Part shown: piece by piece, positions 1-8,002 of the stretch
Layout of the letters: the number at the start of each line of letters is the position of its first letter
Numbering within the stretch: the first letter of the stretch is position 1
DNA from: Pseudohalioglobus sediminis
Lineage (GTDB): Bacteria > Pseudomonadota > Gammaproteobacteria > Pseudomonadales > Halieaceae
Direction of reading: 5' to 3'
Length of the DNA: 64,000 nucleotides
Assembly (NCBI RefSeq): GCF_008370495.1
Contig: NZ_VTUX01000002.1
Span: 186,001 to 250,000 of the forward strand
Notes under the pieces: generated by a model
Seen by the model: the letters and a program-made list of their open reading frames with translations, nothing else
Told to the model about the DNA's origin: nothing
Database searches by the model: none
Program-made: the position numbers and the translations under genes

Positions 1-139
1 CAATATCGTCCCAGCCGATACCGGCGTCGTCGAGCGCGTTCTGCGCCGCCTCCCGCACCAGTCCCGCTATGGAGACATCATCGCGCTTGGTGGTGTACTT
101 GGTCTGGCCGATGCCGACCACTGCTGCCAGATTCGCCAT
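1..139 (-). CDS. Thiolase-family protein, N-terminal fragment cut by window start
   Basis: Reading leftward from 139, the frame starts MANLAAVVGIGQTKY and stays open to base 1 (46 residues visible). The opening beta-strand VVGIGQTKY followed by an SIAGLVREAAQNALDDAGI helix is the usual N-terminus of SCP-x/lipid-transfer-type thiolases. Its ATG overlaps the stop of the neighbouring thiolase gene by one base (TAATG), so the two are probably translationally coupled. The catalytic part lies outside the window, so I cannot say whether it is a true thiolase (with Cys) or an aldolase-type homologue. Together with the next three genes it forms a thiolase/DUF35 operon. Confidence 0.75.
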   Translation of the reverse strand, partial: MANLAAVVGIGQTKYTTKRDDVSIAGLVREAAQNALDDAGIGWDDI

Positions 140-1200
140 TACGCCTTCTCCACTACGGTAACCAGGTTGTGTTGCAGGCAGGGGCCTGACGTGGCATGCG
201 CCACACCGCGCTGCGCTTCGCCCGCAACAATGCGATTGAAGACCTCCCCTACACGTGCCAGTCCCGATGCCATCATCAGGTTGCCGGCCAGGACGCCGCC
301 GCTGGGATTGATATCTGTTTGCTCCCCGAGCCCCAGCGCACGCGCCAGGATCAGTTCCTGGTGGCTGAACGGGGCGTAGAGTTCAGCCACGTCAACCGGC
401 CCGTCGCCCACGCCAGCGCGCTCTGCGGCCAGGCGTGTGGACGCGGAATCGGTCAGGTCTCGCATGCCGATATGGTGAGTCTCGATACGGTGATCGATAC
501 CGCGTATCAGTGCGTACGGCACACCCCACTCCCTGGCCTTGTCTTCGGTGCAGATGATCATTGCCGCGGCGCCGTCAGACACCGGGCAGCAGTCGACACG
601 ACGCAGCGGCGACAGGTAGGTCTCTTCCGCCAGCACATCGTCCACGCTGATATCACCGGCAAGCTGCGCATTCGGATTTTGCCGGGCATTGCGTCTTGAG
701 CGGGAAACGACGGCAGCCATATCGCGCTCGGTAATCACGCCCTGCTCCAGCAACAGGCGCGCCTGCATGGCAGCCAGCGACACCGTGTCAATCCACTGTG
801 GCGCCAGGTAATAGGGATCCAGCTGCTGGGACAGCACGATCGGCAGCTCTCCAGGTGAGGACTTGCCAAAGCCGTAGATCAGCGCCGACTCGGCACTGCC
901 CATGCGGATTTTCAGGATTGATTCGTACAGAGCCCAGGCCGCATCCATTTCAACGTGCGACTCCTTGATCGGTGGCACCGCACCGAGGGCATCGACACCG
1001 GCGACGAAGGCGAAAGCAGCGCCCTGCATATAGTCACAGCTGCCGGAACACACGAAATCCACGTCCTGGGCATTGTTGATACCCACCTGCCCGTACACTT
1101 CATTGAGCACCGGCATGATCATTTCCACCTCGTTGCAGGCACCGGCGTCGGCCACGGCCCGCGACTGGTGGTAAGCCACGATAGCTATATCACGCATCAC
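139..1200 (-). CDS. SCP-x/lipid-transfer-type thiolase homologue lacking the usual catalytic Cys
   Basis: This 353-residue protein has a thiolase-fold layout. Where classical thiolases carry the nucleophilic Cys of the first half, it reads SHVEMDAAWALYES (residues 81-94), with no Cys. Established family knowledge: such Cys-less proteins are found beside DUF35 proteins, and some (Ltp2 type) act as retro-aldolases on steroid side-chain CoA esters. The C-terminal half retains a GGVLAGNLMMASG stretch and a GPCLQHN motif. The start is GTG at 1200 or ATG at 1197; GGGAGGG lies 6 and 9 bases upstream respectively, inside the end of the preceding DUF35 gene, which overlaps it. Substrate is unknown; aldolase rather than thiolase activity is an inference. 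Confidence 0.8.
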   Translation of the reverse strand: MMRDIAIVAYHQSRAVADAGACNEVEMIMPVLNEVYGQVGINNAQDVDFVCSGSCDYMQGAAFAFVAGVDALGAVPPIKESHVEMDAAWALYESILKIRMGSAESALIYGFGKSSPGELPIVLSQQLDPYYLAPQWIDTVSLAAMQARLLLEQGVITERDMAAVVSRSRRNARQNPNAQLAGDISVDDVLAEETYLSPLRRVDCCPVSDGAAAMIICTEDKAREWGVPYALIRGIDHRIETHHIGMRDLTDSASTRLAAERAGVGDGPVDVAELYAPFSHQELILARALGLGEQTDINPSGGVLAGNLMMASGLARVGEVFNRIVAGEAQRGVAHATSGPCLQHNLVTVVEKA

Positions 1201-1717
1201 TCATGCCCTCCCAGCCGCTAACCGGCAGCTTGCCGATTTGCGCCACCGGCACATCGGGTTCGTCCAGCGGCTTGAAGTAACGGATGTTGTCCATGGAATA
1301 GTCCCACTCTTCTTCCGGCTTCCATACCGCCTGCACGCGCTGGCCGATACGGACGTCCTCGTTGACGCATTCACTCATCAGGTGAATGAAGGAAATATTG
1401 GCGCCGTCGAGCACCAGGTTAGCGATGATATAGGGCGGCTTTATCGGGTTGTTGGGTATGGGTATCGATACGATAGTAAAGGACTGCACGGTCGCCTTGT
1501 CCGGCAGCACCAGTTCTTCTTCCGTGGCCACACCACAGGCCGCGCAGGAACCGCGTGGTGGTATGTACACCTGCTGGCAACGCGGACAGCGCTGGCCGGT
1601 CAATTTGCCATTCTTTACCTGGCTCAGGAACCGCGCCGGCCCCGCTCCCGCGGTAAAGTTATACTTGAGGTACACCGGTACATCGATGCCGGTTATCGTA
1701 TCTTGTTGGTCCGCCAT
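1190..1717 (-). CDS. DUF35 / OB-fold protein with zinc ribbon
   Basis: A 175-residue protein with a rubredoxin-like zinc ribbon (C44, C47, C58, C61: CPRC...CAAC) followed by an OB-fold (DUF35) of about 80 residues. I use the internal ATG at 1717 (MADQQD) because GGGGA sits about 6 bases upstream; a longer frame to 1741 lacks this. Family knowledge: DUF35 proteins pair with Cys-less thiolases and with MaoC-type hydratases, and are needed for aldolase activity in steroid side-chain removal. Here the gene directly precedes the thiolase homologue and overlaps its start, which supports a functional pair. Confidence 0.85.
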   Translation of the reverse strand: MADQQDTITGIDVPVYLKYNFTAGAGPARFLSQVKNGKLTGQRCPRCQQVYIPPRGSCAACGVATEEELVLPDKATVQSFTIVSIPIPNNPIKPPYIIANLVLDGANISFIHLMSECVNEDVRIGQRVQAVWKPEEEWDYSMDNIRYFKPLDEPDVPVAQIGKLPVSGWEGMSDA

Positions 1718-1727
1718 TACAGTTCCC

Positions 1728-2168
1728 CTATACCAGTTCAAAGCCGGCTATGTCGGTGATGAAACCCACGGTTTCATCGGCCCAGCGAGCGCGCACACGC
1801 GCACCGGTGTGCAGATCGCTTTCATCACCGGCCTGCACCCAGTGCACCATGGGTACATCGGCGCCATCTAGGCGAATCATTGCCCAGGCGAACGGCTCTG
1901 TGCTGGGGTGCGCTTCCCTGGGATGCTTGACCCAGGCCCAGCTGACGATTTCGCCCTCACTGGACACGTCAACGAACTCGGACAATTCCGCAGCCGTGTC
2001 GGGGTCGTATTCCATGGGCGGCACGACTACACGTCCGTCGCTGGCGCGGATGCCGACTATCTTGCGGTCACGCAAGCCAGTAAGAAACCGTCCCACCACG
2101 GGACCGGTAGATCGGGTGTAGGTGTAACCCAGTTCAAAAGCCTGGTTGAGAATCTCGGACTCTGGCAC
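1728..2168 (-). CDS. DUF35 / OB-fold protein without zinc ribbon
   Basis: A 146-residue OB-fold-type protein. The open frame extends to 2252, but AGGAGGG followed by 8 bases and GTG CCA GAG places the start at 2168 (MPESEILNQAFELG). It has the DUF35 core pattern (VSWAWVKHPREAH..., GARVRARW, FITDIAGF) but lacks the four ribbon cysteines of the next gene. It is first in the minus-strand operon and 10 bases upstream of the zinc-ribbon DUF35 gene. Two DUF35 genes with two thiolase genes suggest two thiolase/DUF35 pairs. Confidence 0.75.
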   Translation of the reverse strand: MPESEILNQAFELGYTYTRSTGPVVGRFLTGLRDRKIVGIRASDGRVVVPPMEYDPDTAAELSEFVDVSSEGEIVSWAWVKHPREAHPSTEPFAWAMIRLDGADVPMVHWVQAGDESDLHTGARVRARWADETVGFITDIAGFELV

Positions 2169-2372
2169 TGCCGTTGCCCTCCTGCGATCAGAAATAAGCG
2201 AACAGGCAGTATCAAAGGAATGACATAAGCGCTCAATGACCCATCTAATCAACTCGCAGTGACTTTTCAGATCACTATGATGAACCGTGCCCGTGATAAC
2301 GTCGCAAGAGTGTGGCCAGCCCGCAGAATATGCCGATAATGAACCTCTACATCCAACCTTCAGGAGAAACAG
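2169..2372. promoter_or_regulatory. Divergent intergenic region
   Basis: This region separates the thiolase/DUF35 operon (leftward) from the dioxygenase gene (rightward), so it should hold both promoters. A weak inverted repeat AGTGA/TCACT is visible near 2261-2276. No clear -35/-10 pair can be defended. Confidence 0.4.
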
Positions 2373-3278
2373 ATGTCCGTCTCAGCTTCAGGCTACTTGC
2401 GTATAGGCGCCACCGACGTGGACGCGTGGATGAATTTCGGCACGGATGTGCTCGGCCTGATGGATGCACAGCGCGAAGACTCCGCCGGCGCGCGCTTCCT
2501 GCGCATGGACGACCATCCCTTCCGGCTGATGATCGAACCCGCGGAGGCAGACGGCCTGCTCGCCACTGGCCTGGAATTCCCCTGCGCCGATTCCTGGCAA
2601 CGCACCTGCGAAGCGGCTGCAGAAGCGGGTCGCCCGGTAACCCAGGGCTCAGCCGAGGAAGCGAAGCGTCGCGGCGTCACCGCCTTTGCCACCACCTCAG
2701 ACCCTGCAGGCAACACCCTGGAGTTGTTCTGGGGACGCGAACTGGACTACACGCCGCTGGTGTCACCGCAGGGTATCTCGGGTTTTGTGACCACCTACCA
2801 GCAAACCGGTGATCTCGGCTTCGGCCACCTGGTGCTACCCGCGCCGGAGATCGACGCTGCAGCGGCGTTCTACACAGACGTGATCGGCATGGGCCTCACT
2901 GACACCCTCTACCCGCCCGGCATGGACGGCATGAAGATACAGTTCTATCACGCCAATAACCCGCGCCAGCATTCCCTGGCCCTGTTCAATGGGCCACACC
3001 CCCTCGGCGTGGTGCATATCATGGTCGAGGTCAGCAGTATGGATGAGGTTGGTGGTGCCATGGACAGGGCCAAGTCAGCCGGTGTGCATTTCCTGGCCAC
3101 GCTGGGGCGGCATGTCAACGACAACATGTGCTCCGTGTATCTGCTGGCGCCGGGGGGCATCGCGGTGGAATACGGCTATGACGGCATGTTGATCGACTAC
3201 GAAAATCACGTGCCCACTGTCAGTACGGAAGGCGACCTCTGGGGCCATGAGTACAGCTTTCCCGGGGTGAACGACTGA
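2373..3278 (+). CDS. Type I extradiol dioxygenase (VOC superfamily)
   Basis: A 301-residue protein with two VOC modules (about 5-125 and 147-270), the size of BphC/HsaC-type ring-cleavage dioxygenases. The three Fe(II) ligands are visible: H152 (GFGHLVLP), H215 (GVVHIMVE) and E266 (IAVEYGYD). H200 (RQHSLAL) fits the conserved second-sphere His. It should open a catechol ring next to the hydroxyls (meta cleavage). AGGAGA lies 7 bases before the ATG. The gene stands alone facing the thiolase/DUF35 operon, consistent with ring cleavage of a steroid-like or aromatic substrate whose side chain is handled by those genes. The substrate is not predictable. Confidence 0.85.
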   Translation: MSVSASGYLRIGATDVDAWMNFGTDVLGLMDAQREDSAGARFLRMDDHPFRLMIEPAEADGLLATGLEFPCADSWQRTCEAAAEAGRPVTQGSAEEAKRRGVTAFATTSDPAGNTLELFWGRELDYTPLVSPQGISGFVTTYQQTGDLGFGHLVLPAPEIDAAAAFYTDVIGMGLTDTLYPPGMDGMKIQFYHANNPRQHSLALFNGPHPLGVVHIMVEVSSMDEVGGAMDRAKSAGVHFLATLGRHVNDNMCSVYLLAPGGIAVEYGYDGMLIDYENHVPTVSTEGDLWGHEYSFPGVND

Positions 3279-3419
3279 GCCCTGCTCGCCTCAGCGCACT
3301 CGCCGTCAGAGTCGTTGCACCGAGGCTTTACTTTTAAACCCGGGGCGCAGTAGCAGGCGCGGCTTCTGCTGCGGCGGGGTTTTGCGCATACATTGGCCGG
3401 TGACGTCACCCTTACCGCT

Positions 3420-4529
3420 TCAGGGCATGCTGTCAGCCTGCACCTCGACCAGCCGCAGCAGGTCGCCGATGGTGTAGTTGAAATCCGCCTGGTGCAGGCT
3501 GCCGCCCAGCACCAGTTGCACCAGCTCCGGCGGCACCGTGGGTTGCCGCTCCTGCTGCACCGTGCCAATGGACAGGTAACCATTGCTGTCGCAGGACGCT
3601 GTGTGCATCTGCGGCCAGCCTATCCAGCTGGTCTCCACGCCTTCCGGGAAAGGGATACCTTCCTGGTCGTTATAAATCATGTTGGCGAGTAAGCCGGGTT
3701 CACCACCGAGGCGGGTTGGGTCGACACAGGGCAAGGCCTGCTCACGCTGCGGGCGCTCGGCCCCTTCTGCATTGGTGTCGTAGGCGACAATGCAGGCATT
3801 ATCGGTTGCGTGTGTACACAGCGGGATATTGGCGAAACTGCCCCCGACGACCTCGCCCTCGGGCACCTCGAGCCAGCCCACCGGGCCGATGACCAGCGCC
3901 GAGATCAACCTGTTACGCAATGCGGCGTTATTCTCGAAACGCCGCGCCAGCAGCTCCAGCAGCATGTGCGACCCCTGGGAGTGCCCCATGAGTACGAAGT
4001 TGCGACCGGGATTCTCCAGCAGGTACTGCTCAAAGGCCTCTTCCACATCAGCAAAGGCGCTGCTGAAGTAGCTGCTGTTGCGCACATCCTCGACCCCGTA
4101 GCTGCCAATGGTCATTTGCCGGTATTTGGGGGCAAAAACGCGGCACACACTGTTGAAACGCGCCGCCTGGTTCACCAGTGGCCGCAACATCAGGTTTTCA
4201 CCGGCCTCGAGGTCGAGCATGTTGCCCGGTTCACTGCGCTGGTCCACGGTGGGATACACGTAGAAGCAGTCGAATTCCGGGTCAGCGGCGATTTCATGCT
4301 GGTACACGACCTGGCTGTTGTCTTCCTGGATATGGGTGATGGTCTGGTCCAGATCGCGGCAGCGATCCTGCGCTATGCCCGGCTTGCACAGCCACAAATC
4401 ATCTGCGGCGTAGGGCCCGGGCCGCGCCGGCGCGTCACTGCTGTCACTGCACCCCGCCAATACCAGGCACATTGCCAGTCCGCAGCCACGAAGCCAGGCA
4501 CCAGTCATCTTGTCTTTTCGCATGCTCAC
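3420..4529 (-). CDS. DUF3089 lipoprotein, alpha/beta-hydrolase fold
   Basis: A 369-residue predicted lipoprotein. The hydrophobic signal ends in the lipobox LAGC (C27). The mature part carries GHSQG at 182-186 (nucleophile S184) and the VYPTVDQRSE and PVGWLEVPEG stretches typical of DUF3089. These proteins resemble lipases/esterases, but substrates are not established. The start is GTG at 4529, because GAGGAGGG precedes it by 10 bases; an ATG at 4523 is possible. The gene is 16 bases downstream of the solute-binding-protein gene, so co-transcription is likely. It probably sits on an outer-membrane face. Confidence 0.8.
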   Translation of the reverse strand: MSMRKDKMTGAWLRGCGLAMCLVLAGCSDSSDAPARPGPYAADDLWLCKPGIAQDRCRDLDQTITHIQEDNSQVVYQHEIAADPEFDCFYVYPTVDQRSEPGNMLDLEAGENLMLRPLVNQAARFNSVCRVFAPKYRQMTIGSYGVEDVRNSSYFSSAFADVEEAFEQYLLENPGRNFVLMGHSQGSHMLLELLARRFENNAALRNRLISALVIGPVGWLEVPEGEVVGGSFANIPLCTHATDNACIVAYDTNAEGAERPQREQALPCVDPTRLGGEPGLLANMIYNDQEGIPFPEGVETSWIGWPQMHTASCDSNGYLSIGTVQQERQPTVPPELVQLVLGGSLHQADFNYTIGDLLRLVEVQADSMP

Positions 4530-4545
4530 GTGCAGCTGTCCCTCC

Positions 4546-5298
4546 TCACTCCACTTCCACGGTGACGGGTATCCAGCGGTTCAGGATGTACTGCAGCGTG
4601 CCGTTCTGGTTCATCAAGGCCAGCGCCCGGTTCAGCTCTGTCAGCAACGCGGTATTGTCCGGCGCCACAGCCCAGGCCAGCATCTCCTCGGTAAGCGGGG
4701 AATACAGGCTTATCAGGTCATCATTGTCCATGCCGTTGGCCAGCTGCCAGCTGGTGGGGGCATCGTGGATGTAGAGGTCAATGATGTCATTGCGCAGCCC
4801 CTTGAAGGCTGACTCCGGGTCGTCGAAGAAGCTGATCTGTGCATCCTGGAGTTCACGCTCGGCAAAGGCGGCGCCGGTAGTGCCCGGCTCGACGCCGATA
4901 CGCACGCCCTCTCGGTACACCGACCACGGCTGCGAAAAGCGGCCCAGTTTGCTCTTGTGCATGATGGCCATTTGGCCCACGCGCAGGTAAGGGTCGGAAA
5001 AACGCACCTCCCTGCTGCGCTCTGCGGTAACACTCAACCCTGACATCAGCACGTCCACCTTGCCCGCCAGCAGGGCAGGAATAAGCTGGTTAAAGGGTAT
5101 TTCGACAATCTCGACCGGGCGCGAGATGATCTCACCAACCGCCTTGGCGGCGTCCGCCTCGATGCCGAGATAACGCCCGTCCTGCTTGAAATGCAGCGGC
5201 GGATAGTCAGCTGACATGCCCACACGCAAGGCGCCGGCTGCCGTGGCCGTAGACGTGATCAGCAGCAGACAGATTGCTGCGAAGTAGTGTTTGAACAT
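4546..5298 (-). CDS. Periplasmic amino-acid-type solute-binding protein (SBP family 3)
   Basis: A 250-residue protein with a Sec signal (about residues 1-20, TATAA) and the family-3 binding-protein pattern: LRVGMSADYPPLHF at the N-terminus, LGIEADAAKAVGE, DVLMSGLSVTAERS and VRIGVEPGTTG. AAGGAG lies 6 bases before the ATG. There is no ABC permease or ATPase in the neighbourhood, so it may serve a transporter encoded elsewhere or act as a stand-alone sensor. The ligand is unknown. It is probably the first gene of a two-gene unit with the DUF3089 lipoprotein. Confidence 0.85.
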   Translation of the reverse strand: MFKHYFAAICLLLITSTATAAGALRVGMSADYPPLHFKQDGRYLGIEADAAKAVGEIISRPVEIVEIPFNQLIPALLAGKVDVLMSGLSVTAERSREVRFSDPYLRVGQMAIMHKSKLGRFSQPWSVYREGVRIGVEPGTTGAAFAERELQDAQISFFDDPESAFKGLRNDIIDLYIHDAPTSWQLANGMDNDDLISLYSPLTEEMLAWAVAPDNTALLTELNRALALMNQNGTLQYILNRWIPVTVEVE

Positions 5299-5474
5299 GT
5301 TATCTCCTTATTGCTGTCGCACCTGCCCAGCCGCGAGCTGGCCTGCTCGCAGCACTTTAGCATTCGAGCGGCGGCAGCCAACAGGTTTTTCTGGCTGCAG
5401 GCGCCCATGCCCGCTTGGGCGGGCGACGGATGTGCCGTAGAATGCCGCTTTGACCTGAGCGCGATGATATACAG

Positions 5475-5945
5475 ATGAGTTCACCCCGGGCAATTGACAA
5501 GGCAACCGTTGAGCAGTGGCTGGCAGAAGCGAGAGTAGAGTTCTTTACCTGCGACCGCTGTGAGGGCCTGCACCTGAGTACGCTGCAGGAAACCGAGGGT
5601 GTGATCGACAGCCGCCTGTTCCTGGAACCCTGGGGGCTGCTGTTAACCACAGAGCTGGAGATCAGGCCCATGGCCTTGCTGCCACTGGCCGCGGACCTGG
5701 GCCGGCTGAATATGGACTACCCCACGCTTAAGCTGTTCCAGGATGTGGTAGACGATGCCACACCACAGCTGGTGGCGGCGGGAACCTGTCTCGGGGGCGC
5801 GGGGCTGAACCTGGAACAGTTCGCCGACTTTGTCGCCAATACCATCCGCGTCACCCGCCAGGTCGCCGCCGAGTGCCTGCAACTGAACTACCTGTTCGCG
5901 CAAGCGGATCCGGACATGCAACCGGGATCAAGCGCCCTGCATTGA
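5475..5945 (+). CDS. YbjN-domain protein
   Basis: A 156-residue cytosolic protein recognisable as YbjN (type III secretion chaperone-like fold): FTCDRCEGLHLS near the N-terminus, then EGVIDSRLFLE, LLTTELEIRP, ALLPLAADLGRLN, YPTLKLFQDV. YbjN members affect motility and stress phenotypes in enterobacteria, but the molecular role is not settled. The gene is divergent from the solute-binding protein and convergent with the SDR gene. The SD is weak. Confidence 0.8.
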   Translation: MSSPRAIDKATVEQWLAEARVEFFTCDRCEGLHLSTLQETEGVIDSRLFLEPWGLLLTTELEIRPMALLPLAADLGRLNMDYPTLKLFQDVVDDATPQLVAAGTCLGGAGLNLEQFADFVANTIRVTRQVAAECLQLNYLFAQADPDMQPGSSALH

Positions 5946-5972
5946 GAACAGCGCACTGGCACCGCAGCCCTG

Positions 5973-6815
5973 TTACGACGGGCGCAGCTTGCTCAGGCCG
6001 AAACGCTTGCTCAATATAGCGTCAAACAGCTTCATCGGCAGCACACGTTTCAGCATGACGAACTTTACGCTACCCGCGCCGCCGCGAATCACAGCAGGCG
6101 GGTTCTGGCGCAGCAGTTTATCCACCACCGGTTCGACAAATTCATCTGTCGGCGTCGCATTCTGCTGACCGGCCTGCGCCCTGGCGCGCACACCGGCCTC
6201 TATGGGCTTGTAGACTGAATCCTCGGGGAGGCGAATTGCCTCCTCCGCATGATCGCCGAAGGAGGAACGTACGCCACCCGGCTGGATTGTGATGGTGCGT
6301 ATACCCAGCGGGGCCAGTTCCATGCGCAGTGCGTCAGTCAGCGAGTGCAGGCAGGCTTTACTGGAACAGTAGGCACCGGCAAACGGTGTGGTGAACAGGC
6401 CCACGATACTGCCCACGTTCACCAGGTCGGCCACGCCCCGGGACGCCACCGCCTTGCGCAACAGCGGCAGAGCGGCGCGGGTCACGGCGACTGGCGCGAT
6501 AACATTGGTCTCGTACTGCCGACGCAGGTCCTCTCGCTGCAGGTCCAACACTGCCCCGACCTGCGAGAACCCGGCGTTGTTGACCAGCATATCCAACTGC
6601 CCCGCTTCGGCGCTGACGATATCCATGGCAGCACTGATGCTCTGTTCATCGTTGACGTCCAGCGCCAGTGTGCGCAGGCCCTTGTCCGCCAGTTCCTGCA
6701 GGGTCTCGGGACGCCGGGCCGTGGCATACACCCGGTGACCACGCCCGTGCAGGCTCAGGGCGAGGCTGCGGCCGATGCCGCTTGAGCAGCCGGTGATCAG
6801 CACTGTCTTGGTCAT
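5973..6815 (-). CDS. Short-chain dehydrogenase/reductase (classical SDR)
   Basis: A 280-residue SDR with TGCSSGIG (8-15) for NAD(P) binding, NNAG (79-82), S136 and the catalytic YCSSK (Y149, K153). I place the start at ATG 6815 (MTKTVLITG) because CAGGAG lies about 9 bases upstream; a longer frame to 6923 runs into the AraC gene. It lies 13 bases downstream of the AraC-type regulator, so it is likely regulated with it. It probably oxidises or reduces a hydroxyl/keto lipid. The substrate is unknown. Confidence 0.85.
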   Translation of the reverse strand: MTKTVLITGCSSGIGRSLALSLHGRGHRVYATARRPETLQELADKGLRTLALDVNDEQSISAAMDIVSAEAGQLDMLVNNAGFSQVGAVLDLQREDLRRQYETNVIAPVAVTRAALPLLRKAVASRGVADLVNVGSIVGLFTTPFAGAYCSSKACLHSLTDALRMELAPLGIRTITIQPGGVRSSFGDHAEEAIRLPEDSVYKPIEAGVRARAQAGQQNATPTDEFVEPVVDKLLRQNPPAVIRGGAGSVKFVMLKRVLPMKLFDAILSKRFGLSKLRPS

Positions 6816-6828
6816 TGTGATACTCCTG

Positions 6829-7857
6829 TCAGGTAGTCTTCGCTTGCGCCGACCAGCTCCCCTGTTCGGCCCATTTCCTGGGTGATACGCCATACCAGCT
6901 ACGAAAGCTGCGGCTGAAAGCACTCAGCTCGCTGTAGCCTAACACCATTGCCAGCTGGGTAAGCTGCATATCTCCGCGGCGCAGGTGGAAGGTGGCGATC
7001 TCCCTGCGCACGTTTTCCAGAATCTGGCGGAAACTTGTTTGCTCGGTTTCGAGACGCGCCTGGATGGTTCGCGTTGTCGTCGCCAGCGTCTGCGCGACAC
7101 GGGGCAATGTGCACTCCCCTGTGGGCAGCAGGCGACGGATCATATCCTCGACCATGCGCGCGGTGGATTGCGCACTGCCCAGAGGTGTCGCGGTGAAATA
7201 ATCCCCCAGCGCTGTGCGCAGTTCCTGGTCGCGCCCGGGCAAAGACTGTTCGATCAGTGAAGGCGCCACATGCATTTCAACCGCGCTGGAACCAAAGCGC
7301 ACGCGGCGCGCAGGCAGTGCAGCATAGACGGACACATCTGCCGGTTCGGCGATTGGCAGGATGATTTCCTCGGCCATGAAATCGACACCGCAGAACTGGC
7401 GCATGATATTACCCATCATGCCCGCGGCCACATCGTAGACCTGGCGAGTGCCTGGCTGGTCATTACGCGGCAGGCCATAGCTGAGCATGACCGAACCCGG
7501 GTAACGCCAGATGCGCACCCGCCCATAGGTATCGTGGATGCGGTAAAACTGTGACAGGGTCTGCCAGGCGCCGCCCACGGTATCGGCCTGGGTCATGATA
7601 ATCCCCACCGTGCCGAGGGTTTCGGCGTTGCCGCGACGCGCCATCAACAGGCCAAAATGCGGCGTGGCTGTAGCCTCAGCAGCGCAGTGCATCAGGCGCA
7701 TATAGCTGGAGTAAGGCAGAAAGGTGCCGCGGATGCTCATGACTTCCGGCGCCACATCCGCCTCCCGCAACAGCGCTGACACGTCACCGCCCAGCGCCTC
7801 AACGGTGCTGGCGAAATATTCCAGCACCCCGCCTCGTATGTAGGATTGCAGCTGCAT
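6829..7857 (-). CDS. AraC-family transcriptional regulator (arabinose-binding-like N-domain)
   Basis: A 342-residue regulator. The N-terminal ligand domain (about 1-220) matches the 'AraC N-terminal/arabinose_bd' type common in lipid and steroid catabolism. The C-terminal double helix-turn-helix includes LPRVAQTLATTTRTIQARL and LAMVLGYSELSAFSRSFR. I prefer ATG 7857 (MQLQSYIRGG); the frame is open to 7920, but that start would lie inside a direct-repeat operator. It is divergent from the ligase/aldehyde dehydrogenase/alcohol dehydrogenase operon and just upstream of the SDR, so it probably controls both. Confidence 0.85.
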   Translation of the reverse strand: MQLQSYIRGGVLEYFASTVEALGGDVSALLREADVAPEVMSIRGTFLPYSSYMRLMHCAAEATATPHFGLLMARRGNAETLGTVGIIMTQADTVGGAWQTLSQFYRIHDTYGRVRIWRYPGSVMLSYGLPRNDQPGTRQVYDVAAGMMGNIMRQFCGVDFMAEEIILPIAEPADVSVYAALPARRVRFGSSAVEMHVAPSLIEQSLPGRDQELRTALGDYFTATPLGSAQSTARMVEDMIRRLLPTGECTLPRVAQTLATTTRTIQARLETEQTSFRQILENVRREIATFHLRRGDMQLTQLAMVLGYSELSAFSRSFRSWYGVSPRKWAEQGSWSAQAKTT

Positions 7858-7889
7858 GCCTGTAGATTGCCTTAGTCGTTCAGCTGCGG

Positions 7890-7920
7890 AAATTGTCAAA
7901 AGAAGCGCACAAATTGTCAA
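7890..7920. promoter_or_regulatory. Direct repeat, likely AraC-type operator
   Basis: AAATTGTCAA occurs at 7890-7899 and again, identically, at 7911-7920, a period of 21 bp (two helical turns). AraC/XylS proteins bind paired direct repeats with this spacing. The site lies between the AraC gene and the divergent ligase operon. Read leftward it includes TTGACA, which could also serve as a -35 box. Confidence 0.6.
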
Positions 7921-8002
7921 GCGGCGACGGCTGCTTTAACTACACTACTCAGTGTCAGTAAGCGTATACCCCGCACACGACACGATAATAAAGGAGTGCA
8001 CT

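Noticed and set aside
7858-7920. Extension of the AraC gene to 7920
   Set aside because: The stretch contains the direct repeat and has no SD; the AraC N-domain normally begins near MQLQSYIRGG.
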